A stretch of 64,000 nucleotides of DNA from assembly GCA_903834135.1 (NCBI GenBank), contig CAILHZ010000016.1:583001-647000 (forward strand), in the 5' to 3' direction. Shown piece after piece: positions 36,517 through 45,384 of this stretch (positions within the stretch are counted from its first letter, which is position 1; the number at the start of each line of letters is the position of its first letter). Below the pieces are notes generated by a model. That model had not been told where the DNA came from. It searched no databases and saw only the letters and a list, made by a program, of their open reading frames with translations. The stretch is from an uncultured Opitutia bacterium (lineage in GTDB: Bacteria > Verrucomicrobiota > Verrucomicrobiia > Opitutales > Opitutaceae). The translations under genes were made by a program, and so were the position numbers.

Positions 36517-37023
36517 ATGAAAAAGTCATGGTTAAGTTCTGCCCTTCTTTTTTTGCTAGTAGGCTGCATGATGCCTCTTGAGCAACAAAGACAAGAGCCT
36601 CGTGTTGAGGTTGTTTTCCAGAATTCGGAAAAGTTTACGGATATCAAAGATTCGGTATTGCCGACAGAAAAAGCAGAGCAGGAAACGCTAATTCAGCTCA
36701 AAGAATTCATTATTGATCAAGCAATTTCATATATTGATGATAAACATAAACTTACAATAGTTTTTACCGATATTGACCTTGCAGGTGATTTTGAGCCTTG
36801 GAGGGGGCCTGAATGGAGCAATGTACGCATTGTTAAGAGCATTTACCCACCCAGGTTTTGTTTCACATGGCAGGTTATGGACTTAGCCGGAAAAGTAGTC
36901 AAAAAAGGTAGTGAAGATATCAGGGATCTCGCTTTTGATATGAGAGTTACGTTAGACAGGAACGATCCGCTACATATCGAAAAAGACGTCCTTAAAGACT
37001 GGATGTCGTTAAACTTAAAGTAG
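36517..37023 (+). CDS. DUF3016 family lipoprotein
   Basis: A 168-residue lipoprotein with lipobox LLVGC at residues 12-16. The body matches DUF3016-type proteins: VVFQNSEKFTDIKDS, IVFTDIDLAGDFEPWRGPEW, VRIVKSIYPPRF and the tail DPLHIEKDVLKDWM. Function unknown; expected in the periplasm attached to a membrane. It diverges from malQ. TATAAAC lies directly before the ATG and no Shine-Dalgarno sequence is present. Confidence 0.8.
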   Translation: MKKSWLSSALLFLLVGCMMPLEQQRQEPRVEVVFQNSEKFTDIKDSVLPTEKAEQETLIQLKEFIIDQAISYIDDKHKLTIVFTDIDLAGDFEPWRGPEWSNVRIVKSIYPPRFCFTWQVMDLAGKVVKKGSEDIRDLAFDMRVTLDRNDPLHIEKDVLKDWMSLNLK

Positions 37024-37279
37024 CTAATCTGACTATTCCAAGACACATTAAGTAAGCATGGATAAACCAATTGGTATTCTAATAGCTTCATAAACCCTTA
37101 TTGGTTAATAACCTTGATTTAATTGCCTTGTTCTGAGAGGTTACATGCCTCGTTAGAGATAGCGTTTAGATGACAGTGTCTGGTGATTCGTTGGCTGAGC
37201 AGGTCGCTTAAGTGATGATTTCGAAACCCAAAAGTGGGAACGGACTGGCAGATGACGGTTTGCTCTACGAAATCAACAC

Positions 37280-37681
37280 ATGGCCAACTCCAAACTATAC
37301 GTTGGAAACCTATCCTTCAAGACATCCGAAGACGAGCTTCGCTCGCACTTCGCACAATTCGGTACCGTGACTGACGTTTACGTTGCTATGGACAAAATGA
37401 CAGGCCGCCCACGCGGTTTTGCATTTATTACCATGGGTAGCGATGACGAAGCACGTATCGCAGCTGAAAAAGTAAACGGAACAGAACTCGGTGGCCGTCA
37501 ATTAACGGTTAACGAAGCTCGTCCAAAAGAAGATCGTCCAAGTGGCGGCTTCGGTGGCGGCGGCGGCGGCGGTGGCCGTGGCGGCTTCGGTGGCGGCGGC
37601 GGCGGCGGTGGCCGTGGCGGCTTCGGTGGTGGCGGCGGTGGCGGTGGCCGTGGTGGCGATCGCGGCGAACGCCGTTACTAA
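37280..37681 (+). CDS. RRM RNA-binding protein with Gly/Arg-rich tail
   Basis: A 133-residue protein of the cyanobacterial Rbp-like type. Residues 1-82 form one RNA recognition motif with RNP2 LYVGNL and RNP1 RGFAFITM. The tail from residue 89 consists of three 12-residue units GGFGGGGGGGGR followed by GGDRGERRY, an RGG-like low-complexity region that may bind RNA or promote assembly. Such proteins are often cold-induced; the 256-nt gap upstream leaves room for a long leader. A strong terminator follows. Confidence 0.93.
   Translation: MANSKLYVGNLSFKTSEDELRSHFAQFGTVTDVYVAMDKMTGRPRGFAFITMGSDDEARIAAEKVNGTELGGRQLTVNEARPKEDRPSGGFGGGGGGGGRGGFGGGGGGGGRGGFGGGGGGGGRGGDRGERRY
37544..37651 (+). repeat. 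Three tandem 36-bp coding repeats
   Basis: Units at 37544-37579, 37580-37615 and 37616-37651 encode the Gly-rich tail of the RRM protein. Units 1 and 2 are identical at every base; unit 3 differs at two synonymous positions. The very high GC content contrasts with the surrounding sequence. Confidence 0.9.
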
Positions 37682-37718
37682 TATCTGATTCGGTTTTTTG
37701 CCGATTTCAATTTTGCAA

Positions 37719-37748
37719 AGACGGGGCCCTTAAAGCCTCGTCTTTTTT
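37719..37748 (+). terminator. Rho-independent terminator of the RRM gene
   Basis: A 9-bp stem AGACGGGGC/GCCTCGTCT with one G-T pair and a 7-nt loop is directly followed by a run of T. It is the clearest terminator in the window and ends the RRM transcript before the uracil-DNA glycosylase gene. Confidence 0.85.
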
Positions 37749-37789
37749 AATGTCTTTTTAGGTCCTTGAGCTAGTAAAGTTCTTTTGCA

Positions 37790-38410
37790 TTGTTGGATAC
37801 AATCTTGGCAACCGCACTTAATCGTCATCTTAAAGATCTGAGAGCCTGTACGCGCTGTCCGCGGATGCACAAACCGGTTGTTGTTGGTAGAACGGTCTTA
37901 AGTAAAATTATACTCGTAGGTCAGGCACCTGGCGATAAAGAGCCTATTATGGGAAAGCCATTTGCGTGGACTGCAGGGAAAACATTATTCAAGTGGTTCA
38001 GTGATGGCCTAGGTTGGTCGGAAGATGAAACGCGCGAGAGAATTTATTTTGCTGCGGTTTGTCGCTGTTTCCCTGGTAAAAGAGAAGAGGGAGGAGATAG
38101 AGTCCCTAGTCCTGAAGAAATTGCTGAATGTGCCCATTGGCTCAAACGGGAATTTTCCGTATTGAAACCTGAACTGGTCATTCCAATTGGGAAATTAGCG
38201 ATCACTCAGTTCTTACCTCCAGCCCCTCTGGACCAAGTCATTGGAAAGTCCTTTCAAATTACCTATCATAAGCACTCTGTTGGATGTATCCCTTTGCCCC
38301 ATCCTTCAGGGGCCTCGCCGTGGCATAGAATGGAACCAGGCAAATCTCTAATTCAGAAAGCCTTTAGATTAATTGCACAAAACTCAGCTATTAAGACTGC
38401 CACAAAGTAA
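37790..38410 (+). CDS. Uracil-DNA glycosylase family protein (family 4/5-like)
   Basis: A 206-residue protein of the Fe-S uracil-DNA glycosylase superfamily. The first cysteine pair is CTRCP (~19-23), followed by the water-activating motif LVGQAPGDKEPIMGKPF, a second cysteine pair VCRCFP, and the uracil-binding HPSGASPWH near the C-terminus. The pair of CxxC/CxC groups is consistent with a 4Fe-4S cluster. It removes uracil (or related bases) from DNA. The start appears to be TTG at 37790; no ATG is available upstream of the first conserved residues. Confidence 0.85.
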   Translation: MLDTILATALNRHLKDLRACTRCPRMHKPVVVGRTVLSKIILVGQAPGDKEPIMGKPFAWTAGKTLFKWFSDGLGWSEDETRERIYFAAVCRCFPGKREEGGDRVPSPEEIAECAHWLKREFSVLKPELVIPIGKLAITQFLPPAPLDQVIGKSFQITYHKHSVGCIPLPHPSGASPWHRMEPGKSLIQKAFRLIAQNSAIKTATK

Positions 38411-38471
38411 TTTTCCGCTTCGCACATGCTTATCTTTCATTTAGCCTTACAGGAGTAAATTCGAATTTCTT

Positions 38472-38939
38472 ATGCGCTTTCACACACTTGTCTTGGTTCT
38501 CGGTGCTATCCTTCTTTTACAACCATCGCTTCATGCTCAAAGAGAACGATTCTCCATTGATGATCTAAATTTTTTAGATAAAAATTATCCTAATGCACAA
38601 AAGACAAGCACAGGTATTCGATATGTCGTGCAAAAAGACGGCGAGGGAGAAGGACCAAATCAGGGTGATACGGTTAATGTATTGTACGAAGGCCGACTTT
38701 TAGACGGTACTTTGTTTGATAAAGCTACAGATAAAACGCATCCGTTTTCATTTCGCCTAGGTCGTAAGCAAGTCATTGCCGGCTGGGATCAAATCGTAAA
38801 ACTAATGAAGCCAGGAGAAAAACTCTTAGCTATTATACCTTCAGAACTTGCCTATGGAAGTAGGGGGCAATTACCTAGGATTCCACGCGACTCAGCACTT
38901 ATTTTTACTATTGAATTAATTTCAATCAATCGGCTTTAG
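38472..38939 (+). CDS. FKBP-type peptidyl-prolyl isomerase, exported
   Basis: A 155-residue protein with a signal peptide (MRFHTLVLVLGAILLLQPSL, cleavage about HAQ). The FKBP domain shows VNVLYEGRLLDGTLFDKA, the VIAGWDQIVKLMKPGEK loop and the C-terminal IPRDSALIFTIELISI. It probably assists folding of secreted proteins in the periplasm. An AGGAG lies upstream of the ATG but too far (about 18 nt) to be an ordinary ribosome binding site. It converges with the lipoprotein gene at 38964. Confidence 0.93.
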   Translation: MRFHTLVLVLGAILLLQPSLHAQRERFSIDDLNFLDKNYPNAQKTSTGIRYVVQKDGEGEGPNQGDTVNVLYEGRLLDGTLFDKATDKTHPFSFRLGRKQVIAGWDQIVKLMKPGEKLLAIIPSELAYGSRGQLPRIPRDSALIFTIELISINRL

Positions 38940-38955
38940 TTAAATTAAAGCCGAT
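38929..38955. terminator. Hairpin at the FKBP/lipoprotein convergence
   Basis: A perfect 10-bp stem ATCGGCTTTA/TAAAGCCGAT with a 7-nt loop overlaps the FKBP stop codon and lies just before the convergent stop at 38964. There is no long U-tract on either strand, so it is a probable bidirectional terminator or 3'-end stabiliser. Confidence 0.5.
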
Positions 38956-38963
38956 AAATAGTG

Positions 38964-39245
38964 TTATTGAGCAGAATGAGTAGCGCTAAACTTAACTGCG
39001 AACTCGGTTGAAGCTTGAGATTTCGCATCTACTGGAGAAACGCCTTGGGAAATTAGTTCAGCTGAGCGTTTTTCAACCCAACGTGCCTTGAATTCAAGTT
39101 CTGTCGCTGTAGCAACATGGGGATCTTGCTTAACCTTTTCTTTCACTTCAGCAGGATTTGGCTTCTTCCAAAACAGAAGATGAGAACAACCTGATGAAAG
39201 GCTAAGTGAGGCTAGGAGGGACAGGATTATGATAGAGCGCTTCAT
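38964..39245 (-). CDS. Small lipoprotein
   Basis: A 93-residue protein with a lipoprotein signal (MKRSIIILSLLASLSLSSGC, lipobox LSSGC). The mature part is charged and helical (PNPAEVKEKVKQD, TELEFKARWVEKRSAELI). No family is recognised. The frame extends to a TTG at 39263, but the ATG at 39245 gives a standard signal. It is upstream of nothing obvious; MarC is the next gene on the same strand, upstream by 57 nt. Confidence 0.65.
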   Translation of the reverse strand: MKRSIIILSLLASLSLSSGCSHLLFWKKPNPAEVKEKVKQDPHVATATELEFKARWVEKRSAELISQGVSPVDAKSQASTEFAVKFSATHSAQ

Positions 39246-39302
39246 GGTGCGTACAAATGACAACTATGGCGGATATAAGGTCCCACAGCGAGTGAAACTT
39301 TC

Positions 39303-39983
39303 TTATTTTAACGCACTTTTAATGGCCTGAATCAATGTAGGTTCGGTGGCTATTCCAAGAACGCCATTCACAAAGAATTGAATTCCAACGCAAACCAGTA
39401 AAAACCCCATGATTTTAGTGAGAGCAGTCATTCCGTTTGTACCAATTACCCTTACGACGTTACTGGATAGACGGAGTGTAAAATAGCTTACAATTGAAAC
39501 AGCGAAAATGCCTAAGATAATTGCGCAATAGTCGAGATAGCTCGTTGCCAGTGAAGTGAAGCCTATGGTGACAGCGATTGATCCTGGCCCACTAAGCATG
39601 GGCATAGCTAATGGAGAAAACGAAATATCTCTTTTAGCTCTAGCTGCTTCTTGAGCTACTTCTGTGGATTTACCAGGTTCAGATTTCCCCATTAACATTT
39701 CCCAGCCGATACCTACGACAAGCATGCCACCTGCGATACGAAGTCCAGGAATTGAGATTCCGAAAGCACGCATAATAAAAGTACCGAAAAGTAGCGATAC
39801 TACTAATATAGCGATCATGAAAATACAGGCCCTACGCAGTTGTTCTAGCCGGTGAGCTTCTGTATCTCCCTCAGTAATTGCTAAGAAAGTAGAGGATACA
39901 GCAAGCGGATTGATAATCGGTAATAGACTGATGAAAGTCCCCAGAATTAAAGCCCAAAAATGAAATACACCTGTAGCATGCAT
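39303..39983 (-). CDS. MarC family integral membrane protein
   Basis: A 226-residue protein with six predicted membrane segments. MarC/UPF0056 text is LISLLPIINPLAVSSTFLAIT near the N-terminus, ISIPGLRIAGGMLVVGIGWEM and SFSPLAMPMLSGPGSIAVTIG in the middle. Despite the name, MarC is not shown to give multiple antibiotic resistance; its role is unknown. It lies downstream of dus on the same strand. Confidence 0.9.
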   Translation of the reverse strand: MHATGVFHFWALILGTFISLLPIINPLAVSSTFLAITEGDTEAHRLEQLRRACIFMIAILVVSLLFGTFIMRAFGISIPGLRIAGGMLVVGIGWEMLMGKSEPGKSTEVAQEAARAKRDISFSPLAMPMLSGPGSIAVTIGFTSLATSYLDYCAIILGIFAVSIVSYFTLRLSSNVVRVIGTNGMTALTKIMGFLLVCVGIQFFVNGVLGIATEPTLIQAIKSALK

Positions 39984-40032
39984 AATGTTACGTTAGATAG
40001 TCTATTCTTGATAACGGTTTGGTGCAATGAAT

Positions 40033-41130
40033 TTACCACCATTCTACTGGTCCTTGAGGAACAGGTATAGCAGTGCGTTCTGCCTCATCTTGCATGAATG
40101 ATGCAACAAGAGGGGCCGGTGCAAATTCTTCACGCAATTTACCATTGGAATCACAATACGTACCTCTCCATGCTATGTACTCTTGAAGGACACGTGCATA
40201 ATCACTTTTTGAGGTGATGGTTAGAATTGCCTGCTTGAAGGGTTTGGATGGGCCGAAACGTTTTGCATACCAGGGCGCTACTTTTCTAAACAGACGAGAT
40301 CCGAACTCTTCACCAAAGAAATCGCAGTAACGTTCGTAATGAATGCTCATAACGCGGATGCGTTCATTAAAGTCTGCCTCCTCTTCCAAGGCTCCCGTTT
40401 TTAAGTACGTTGAGGTCCGTTTGAAAATCCACGGATCATAAAAAGCACCACGCCCAATACTCACACCTGCGCAGCCTGTTTCATTAAGCATATGTTTTGC
40501 TGCTTCTGGAGTTGTGACATCGCCATTGCCTATTACGGGGATGGACTTAACCGCTTCAACGACAGAACGAATACCAGCTAGATTGACGACACCGGAAAAA
40601 CCTTGGGCGCGCGTTCTTCCATGTACAAAAATTGCTTGTACCCCAATATCTTCAAGCGCACGTGCTAGGTCTGGAGCGGTGAGGTTTTCTGCATCCCAAC
40701 CTAAGCGTACTTTTGCGGTGATAGGAATTTTAACAGCGCGCACCATCAAAGAGACTAAGTTAATCGTGCCGTCTAAATCATTCATCATTGCTGAACCGCC
40801 CCCGATCTTAGTTACTTTTTTGACAGGGCACCCCATATTGATATCAACAGCTTGAACGCCCAGTGCTTCGCATTTGATTGCAGCGTCACGCATTTCTTCA
40901 GGTACACTACCAAATAACTGAATAGAAAGGGGAGTGTCTTTTTCCGAAGTCGCAACAAGGCGTAATGCCGCAGGGTTTGCTTCTAAAAGTGAACGTGCAT
41001 TGACTAAATCTGTGGTCGCCCAACCTAAGCCACCTAATTCGCGGATAGTTAAGCGCATGGGAAGATTCGTGTATCCCGCTAGTGGAGAAAGACACAGATT
41101 AGAAGAAAGTTCGTAAGGCCCTATGCGCAT
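40033..41130 (-). CDS. dus: tRNA-dihydrouridine synthase (DusB-like)
   Basis: A 365-residue cytoplasmic flavoenzyme that reduces uridines in tRNA D-loops using NADPH and FMN. Conserved stretches are LCLSPLAGYTNLPMR (FMN), VDINMGCPVKKVTKIGGGSAMM (catalytic Cys in the GCP motif), ITAKVRLGWD, IFVHGRTRAQGFSG, VIGNGDVTTPE and GVSIGRGAFYDPWIF. The tail after residue 320 is longer than usual. It is transcribed toward marC, about 49 nt away. Confidence 0.94.
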   Translation of the reverse strand: MRIGPYELSSNLCLSPLAGYTNLPMRLTIRELGGLGWATTDLVNARSLLEANPAALRLVATSEKDTPLSIQLFGSVPEEMRDAAIKCEALGVQAVDINMGCPVKKVTKIGGGSAMMNDLDGTINLVSLMVRAVKIPITAKVRLGWDAENLTAPDLARALEDIGVQAIFVHGRTRAQGFSGVVNLAGIRSVVEAVKSIPVIGNGDVTTPEAAKHMLNETGCAGVSIGRGAFYDPWIFKRTSTYLKTGALEEEADFNERIRVMSIHYERYCDFFGEEFGSRLFRKVAPWYAKRFGPSKPFKQAILTITSKSDYARVLQEYIAWRGTYCDSNGKLREEFAPAPLVASFMQDEAERTAIPVPQGPVEWW

Positions 41131-41282
41131 GAAAGTAAGTTCTACATTAATGACGCGGTATACAACAATGGCAACGCTACTTAAAGTATAGCTTATCTAT
41201 CATGTCCTACGCGATTAATCGCAGGGTATTTTTTAAAATCGATCCTCACTTGCAGGTGAGTATTTGATTAATGCCTTAACTA

Positions 41283-43229
41283 TTACTGCCTAGAAGACAT
41301 AGTTTGAGCAGTATTCCATTCTGCCTCGGCCTCTGTATTCCTGCCCATTTTAAGCAGAGCACGTGCTAGATTTGCATGTGCCGTAGCGTAGCCAGGATTT
41401 AGTTCAATAGCTTTTTTGTAATGACTGATGGCTTCATCATACGAGCCCACACGAGTAAGTGCTACTCCTAGACTATTATGGACATCAGCAGCATAAGGTT
41501 TAATACGTAAAGCATTTCTATACTGCTTAATTGCCTTCTGTGTTTCATTTTGTCCTAAGAAAACATTTCCTAAATTAAGAGATGCGTCTGCATAGTCAGG
41601 ATCTAGTTGTATTGCTTTTATGTAATGCTCGACGGCTTCATTTTGAGAGCCTGTTGAACGAAGAATATTAGCAAGATTGTAATGAGCAGGTGCGTAGGTG
41701 TTATTGATTCTAAGTGCACGTCTTAGTTGTTCGATAGCAGCAGCGGGCTTACCTACTTTTGAAAGGTATAAGCCTAGGTTTGTATTAGCCTCAATTTGGT
41801 TCGGGTCTTCAGTAAGTGCTTTTTGGTAAAGCAAAATAGCTTCTGTGGGTTTTCCCATTTGCCCTAGGGCATCCCCCCAATTCACAAGCGCTTCAGTGTA
41901 ATCTGCTTTTAATGAGACTGCTTCACTAAAGTGAGTAATTGCATCGGTGAACTGTCCGTCATGAGCTAATAGTATTCCTAGATTGTAATGCGCTATCCAA
42001 GCATCTGGATTTTTATCTAAGGTAGAGGTGTACAGAGTTTTGACATCGCGGTACGTTCCGGCCTGATTGAATGCCAGTGTAGCTAGCGTTAAACAAGCAG
42101 CGAAAACAAGAATTACCCCCAGCCGTGAATATTTAGCGAGTGCATTAAAGCCTAATACAGCTGCAGCAGCACAAAGAGCATATATTGCAAGACTAGGAAG
42201 GTACTGGAAGTGATCTGCTACATACGAAAATCTAAACGGATAAACATTGAAAAATCCAAGTGCTGGGAAAAGTGAACCGCAAAAATACAACCACCCTGAA
42301 AATAATGCGCGTGATTTAAATCGGTACAGCCATAAGACAATTGTAATGGCAGTAACTAAAATTACATACTGTATCCATGATTGATACAGCACGTGTACAT
42401 TCCAGTGGGGATAAAAAAAAGAAAGATTTGTAGGCCAAACTAACTGCGTAAGGTAAAAGCATATAATCCTACAGCAAAGAAAAATACGTTCAACAAACGA
42501 TAGGGAGAATTCAGAACCTTCAGCGCCAATCATATGTCGTTCAACCCATGCTGTGAAAAGTCCTGAAATTAGTGCTATAATAAACCAGGGTAGCAAAGGC
42601 TTGATATGTGTTCTAAATTTTAGATCACCTTCTTTATACCAGAAAAGAACTAACAAAGCTGCAGGTAGAGTCGCAGTAACACTCTTGGTTAATAATGCGC
42701 AGATGAAAAAAAGTAGGGATAGATAATATAGTAAAGGGCGTTTGCTTTCGTAGTACTTGATGTAAACAAGCCACGTAAATAGATAGAAAACTAAGGAGAG
42801 CGTATTTTTTTGCTCCGACACCCATGCGACAGATTCAACACATACGGGATGAATTAAAAAAAGAAGACCTGCTAAGCTAGGTCCAGGAATTGTATAGTAA
42901 CTAAGAAGTTTAATAAATAAAAGTGCAGCTAGTATATGTAAACCGATATTAAGCAAGTGATAGGGTAGTGGATTATCAGCCCATAATTTATGCTCTACCC
43001 AAAAGGCTGTATGTAGCAGTGGGTAGTACTGCTGAGTAGCTGACGGGTTAGTCCATATTTGGATTAATCCAGAAAAAGATTGTAGCTCAGGTTTTGTGAC
43101 ATGCGCTTGATCATCCCAAACAAAACCGCCATTGAGTGCGGGTTTATAAATAAATAATGCTATTATTAAAAACAGAGCACCAATCATCCATAGATTTAAG
43201 TACCACGGATTTATGCTGCTTTTTTGCAT
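41283..43229 (-). CDS. TMTC-like GT-C membrane protein with seven TPRs (paralogue 1)
   Basis: A 648-residue protein. About ten hydrophobic segments (residues ~12-390) precede seven tetratricopeptide repeats (~400-640, units such as AHYNLGILLAHDGQFTDAITHF). The first extracytoplasmic loop carries GFVWDDQAHV, like the acidic pair at the catalytic site of GT-C glycosyltransferases, and LIHPVCVESVAWVSEQKNTLS is the conserved motif shared with eukaryotic TMTC O-mannosyltransferases (DUF1736 type). I infer a polyprenyl-sugar-dependent protein glycosyltransferase, unproven. A same-architecture paralogue is at 53617-55572. Confidence 0.8.
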   Translation of the reverse strand: MQKSSINPWYLNLWMIGALFLIIALFIYKPALNGGFVWDDQAHVTKPELQSFSGLIQIWTNPSATQQYYPLLHTAFWVEHKLWADNPLPYHLLNIGLHILAALLFIKLLSYYTIPGPSLAGLLFLIHPVCVESVAWVSEQKNTLSLVFYLFTWLVYIKYYESKRPLLYYLSLLFFICALLTKSVTATLPAALLVLFWYKEGDLKFRTHIKPLLPWFIIALISGLFTAWVERHMIGAEGSEFSLSFVERIFLCCRIICFYLTQLVWPTNLSFFYPHWNVHVLYQSWIQYVILVTAITIVLWLYRFKSRALFSGWLYFCGSLFPALGFFNVYPFRFSYVADHFQYLPSLAIYALCAAAAVLGFNALAKYSRLGVILVFAACLTLATLAFNQAGTYRDVKTLYTSTLDKNPDAWIAHYNLGILLAHDGQFTDAITHFSEAVSLKADYTEALVNWGDALGQMGKPTEAILLYQKALTEDPNQIEANTNLGLYLSKVGKPAAAIEQLRRALRINNTYAPAHYNLANILRSTGSQNEAVEHYIKAIQLDPDYADASLNLGNVFLGQNETQKAIKQYRNALRIKPYAADVHNSLGVALTRVGSYDEAISHYKKAIELNPGYATAHANLARALLKMGRNTEAEAEWNTAQTMSSRQ

Positions 43230-43244
43230 AATACTAAATAAACC

Positions 43245-43269
43245 CAGTCTTATTTAAAGGCCAAGACTG
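43245..43269 (-). terminator. Terminator after the HlyD-ABC operon
   Basis: A 7-bp stem CAGTCTT (43245-43251) / AAGACTG (43263-43269) lies downstream of the permease gene. It is followed on the minus strand by GGTTTATTT, a short U-rich tract, before the next gene starts at 43229. Confidence 0.5.
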
Positions 43270-43306
43270 TTTACGGTAGTTGGGCAACACTTAGCTCTAT
43301 GCTTAC

Positions 43307-44440
43307 TTAATCTAGTGTTTGGCGGTAGCGTTTAACACCTATTGTCATCGCTATAGTAACAAACAAAGCAATAGGCCAAAGTTCAGGCAGAATCTCATGA
43401 AGCCCATTACCTTTAAGAAGCACTCCTCGTACAATCCGCAGGAAGTGAGTTATAGGTAGGCATTTGCCAATGTATTGTGCCCAAATAGGCATTCCTCTAA
43501 AAGGAAACATAAAGCCGGATATTAAAATCGAAGGTAAGAAAAAGAATATGGCCATTTGCGAGGCCTGGAGTTGGTTCTTTGCAATCGAAGAAAAAGTAAT
43601 ACCCATAGCTAAATTTGCTGCTATAAAAAGAATTACTACACAGTAAATTAGGACGAGACTACCTATCATAGGGACATGAAATAGGAAGTGAGCGGCTAAA
43701 ATAATTAGGGTAACTTGTATATACCCAACTAAGATATAGGGAATGATTTTTCCCATCATAACTTCGACAGGTCTAACGGGAGTGGACAAAAGATTTTCCA
43801 TCGTACCGCGTTCACGTTCACGTGTGATGGCAAGAGCTGTAATAATGACCATTGTCATCGTAAGGATCACTCCCATTAAACCAGGAACAATATTATACTG
43901 AGTAATATTTTCAGGATTATACAACATATGGACATTAAACGACAGGGGTCCAGGTTGCTGCTTCAAACGTGCTAGGGGCCCTTTAAGGTCTCTATCGAAT
44001 GCCTGAGAGGCTAGGTACTTGAAAGTTGTTATAGCTGGTCCGGTTGCTGCCGGATCAGTTGCATCCGCTTCAACAAGAATTTCTGGTTTCTCGCCTCGCA
44101 AAAGTTTTCGCGAAAAATCTATTGGAACAGAAATTACAAACTGCACATCTCCTTTTTGTAGCAGAGTATGTGCATTTATTTCTGAATGAGCGTCCTCGAT
44201 AATTTCAAAATACGAACTCGTTCTTAATTCTGCAGCAAGTGTGCGTGCAAAGGTTCCTTGATCAGCAATCAGTACAGCAGTTGGTAGGTGACGAGGATCA
44301 GAGTTAATCGCGAAACCAAATAAAGTGAGCTGTAAAAGTGGGATACCGATCATCATTGCAAAGGTGACCCGGTCACGCCTCATCTGAATGAATTCTTTTA
44401 GCACCATTGCCCAAAGTCTATGGAATGAAAAATAACTCAT
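43307..44440 (-). CDS. ABC-2 type transporter permease (YhhJ/YbhR-like)
   Basis: A 377-residue permease. A first membrane segment (FAMMIGIPLLQLTLFGFAIN) is followed by a large periplasmic domain (~45-180) and five C-terminal segments with ALAITRERERGTMENLLSTPVRPVEVMMGKI, the typical ABC-2 signature. Together with the ATPase and HlyD genes it forms an export pump for drugs or other hydrophobic compounds. Its ATG overlaps the ATPase stop codon by four bases. Only one permease gene is present, so it would act as a homodimer. Confidence 0.93.
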   Translation of the reverse strand: MSYFSFHRLWAMVLKEFIQMRRDRVTFAMMIGIPLLQLTLFGFAINSDPRHLPTAVLIADQGTFARTLAAELRTSSYFEIIEDAHSEINAHTLLQKGDVQFVISVPIDFSRKLLRGEKPEILVEADATDPAATGPAITTFKYLASQAFDRDLKGPLARLKQQPGPLSFNVHMLYNPENITQYNIVPGLMGVILTMTMVIITALAITRERERGTMENLLSTPVRPVEVMMGKIIPYILVGYIQVTLIILAAHFLFHVPMIGSLVLIYCVVILFIAANLAMGITFSSIAKNQLQASQMAIFFFLPSILISGFMFPFRGMPIWAQYIGKCLPITHFLRIVRGVLLKGNGLHEILPELWPIALFVTIAMTIGVKRYRQTLD

Positions 44441-45384
44441 TTTGATTTATAGTTATCTTCAGACGTGTCCATTAAGCTAATGAATACATCTTCAAGACCG
44501 GATTTGATTTTGGCCCATTGATGAGAACTTGTTTTTAACGCGCTTAAAGTAGATTCAAGCAGCTGTGAATCACGTCCACTGACGTGAAGCGTATTTCCAA
44601 AGGCGACAACTTGTTCTACACCTGGCTTATGCCTTAAGATTTGTGAAAGCTGAACTAGATCGGGTCCTGTGACCGACCAGGTTGTTAATCGAGTAGATTG
44701 AATTACCTCTGCTGTAGTGCCCTGTGCCAGTAATTTACCGTATGCTATGTAGGCTAAGCGGTGGCAGCGTTCAGCCTCGTCCATATAGTGCGTCGTGATA
44801 AGTACAGTCAGTCCATCTCCTGCTAAGTCATGAAGCTGATCCCAAAATTCACGACGTGCTTTAGGATCTACGCCAGCAGTAGGTTCATCTAGAAGAAGAA
44901 GTTTTGGGTTATGAATTAAGCAAGCTGCAAGTGCTAGCCGCTGCTTCCATCCTCCAGAAAGTTGTCCTGCGAGTTGTTTACTGCGATCTTGCAAGCCAAG
45001 TTTCACAAGACTTTGTTCAACGGCTTCTTTTCTATTTTTAATCTGATAAATGCGTGCAATAAAATCTAAATTTTCACGGATAGAGAGATCTTCATAATAG
45101 CTAAATCGCTGAGTCATATACCCCACATTGCGCTTAATGAGGAGTTGCTCTGTACGTATATTGTAACCCAAGCAGGTGCCTTCACCTTGGTCTGCTGTTA
45201 ATAGACCACACAACATTCGAATGAAGGTAGTTTTACCGCTACCGTTTGGGCCTAAGAATCCAAAGATCTCACCCCTGCGTACATTCAGGTCTAAAGAATC
45301 AACGACAACTTTGCCGTCAAAGCGTTTGGTCACGCCTTTGACATCTATGATAACATCCGATGAAGGCCTAAGCACATTACTCAT
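44437..45384 (-). CDS. ABC transporter ATP-binding protein
   Basis: A 315-residue ATPase. Walker A is FLGPNGSGKTTFIRML, the Q-loop YMTQRFSYYEDL, the signature QLSGGWKQRLALA, and Walker B KLLLLDEPTAGVD with a switch histidine in ITTHYMDEAERC. The C-terminal ~80 residues extend beyond the nucleotide-binding domain, as usual in the CcmA/DrrA subfamily. Start and stop overlap the neighbouring genes by four bases each (ATGA), so HlyD, ATPase and permease are made together. Confidence 0.95.
   Translation of the reverse strand: MSNVLRPSSDVIIDVKGVTKRFDGKVVVDSLDLNVRRGEIFGFLGPNGSGKTTFIRMLCGLLTADQGEGTCLGYNIRTEQLLIKRNVGYMTQRFSYYEDLSIRENLDFIARIYQIKNRKEAVEQSLVKLGLQDRSKQLAGQLSGGWKQRLALAACLIHNPKLLLLDEPTAGVDPKARREFWDQLHDLAGDGLTVLITTHYMDEAERCHRLAYIAYGKLLAQGTTAEVIQSTRLTTWSVTGPDLVQLSQILRHKPGVEQVVAFGNTLHVSGRDSQLLESTLSALKTSSHQWAKIKSGLEDVFISLMDTSEDNYKSK

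Noticed and set aside
37544-37651. Tandem 36-bp repeats as a CRISPR-like array
   Set aside because: Units are contiguous without spacers and encode the in-frame Gly-rich tail of an RRM protein.
41205-41262. Palindromes GCGATTAATCGC and CTCAC/GTGAG as a terminator
   Set aside because: Neither is followed by a U-tract on the minus strand, where the upstream TPR gene would end.
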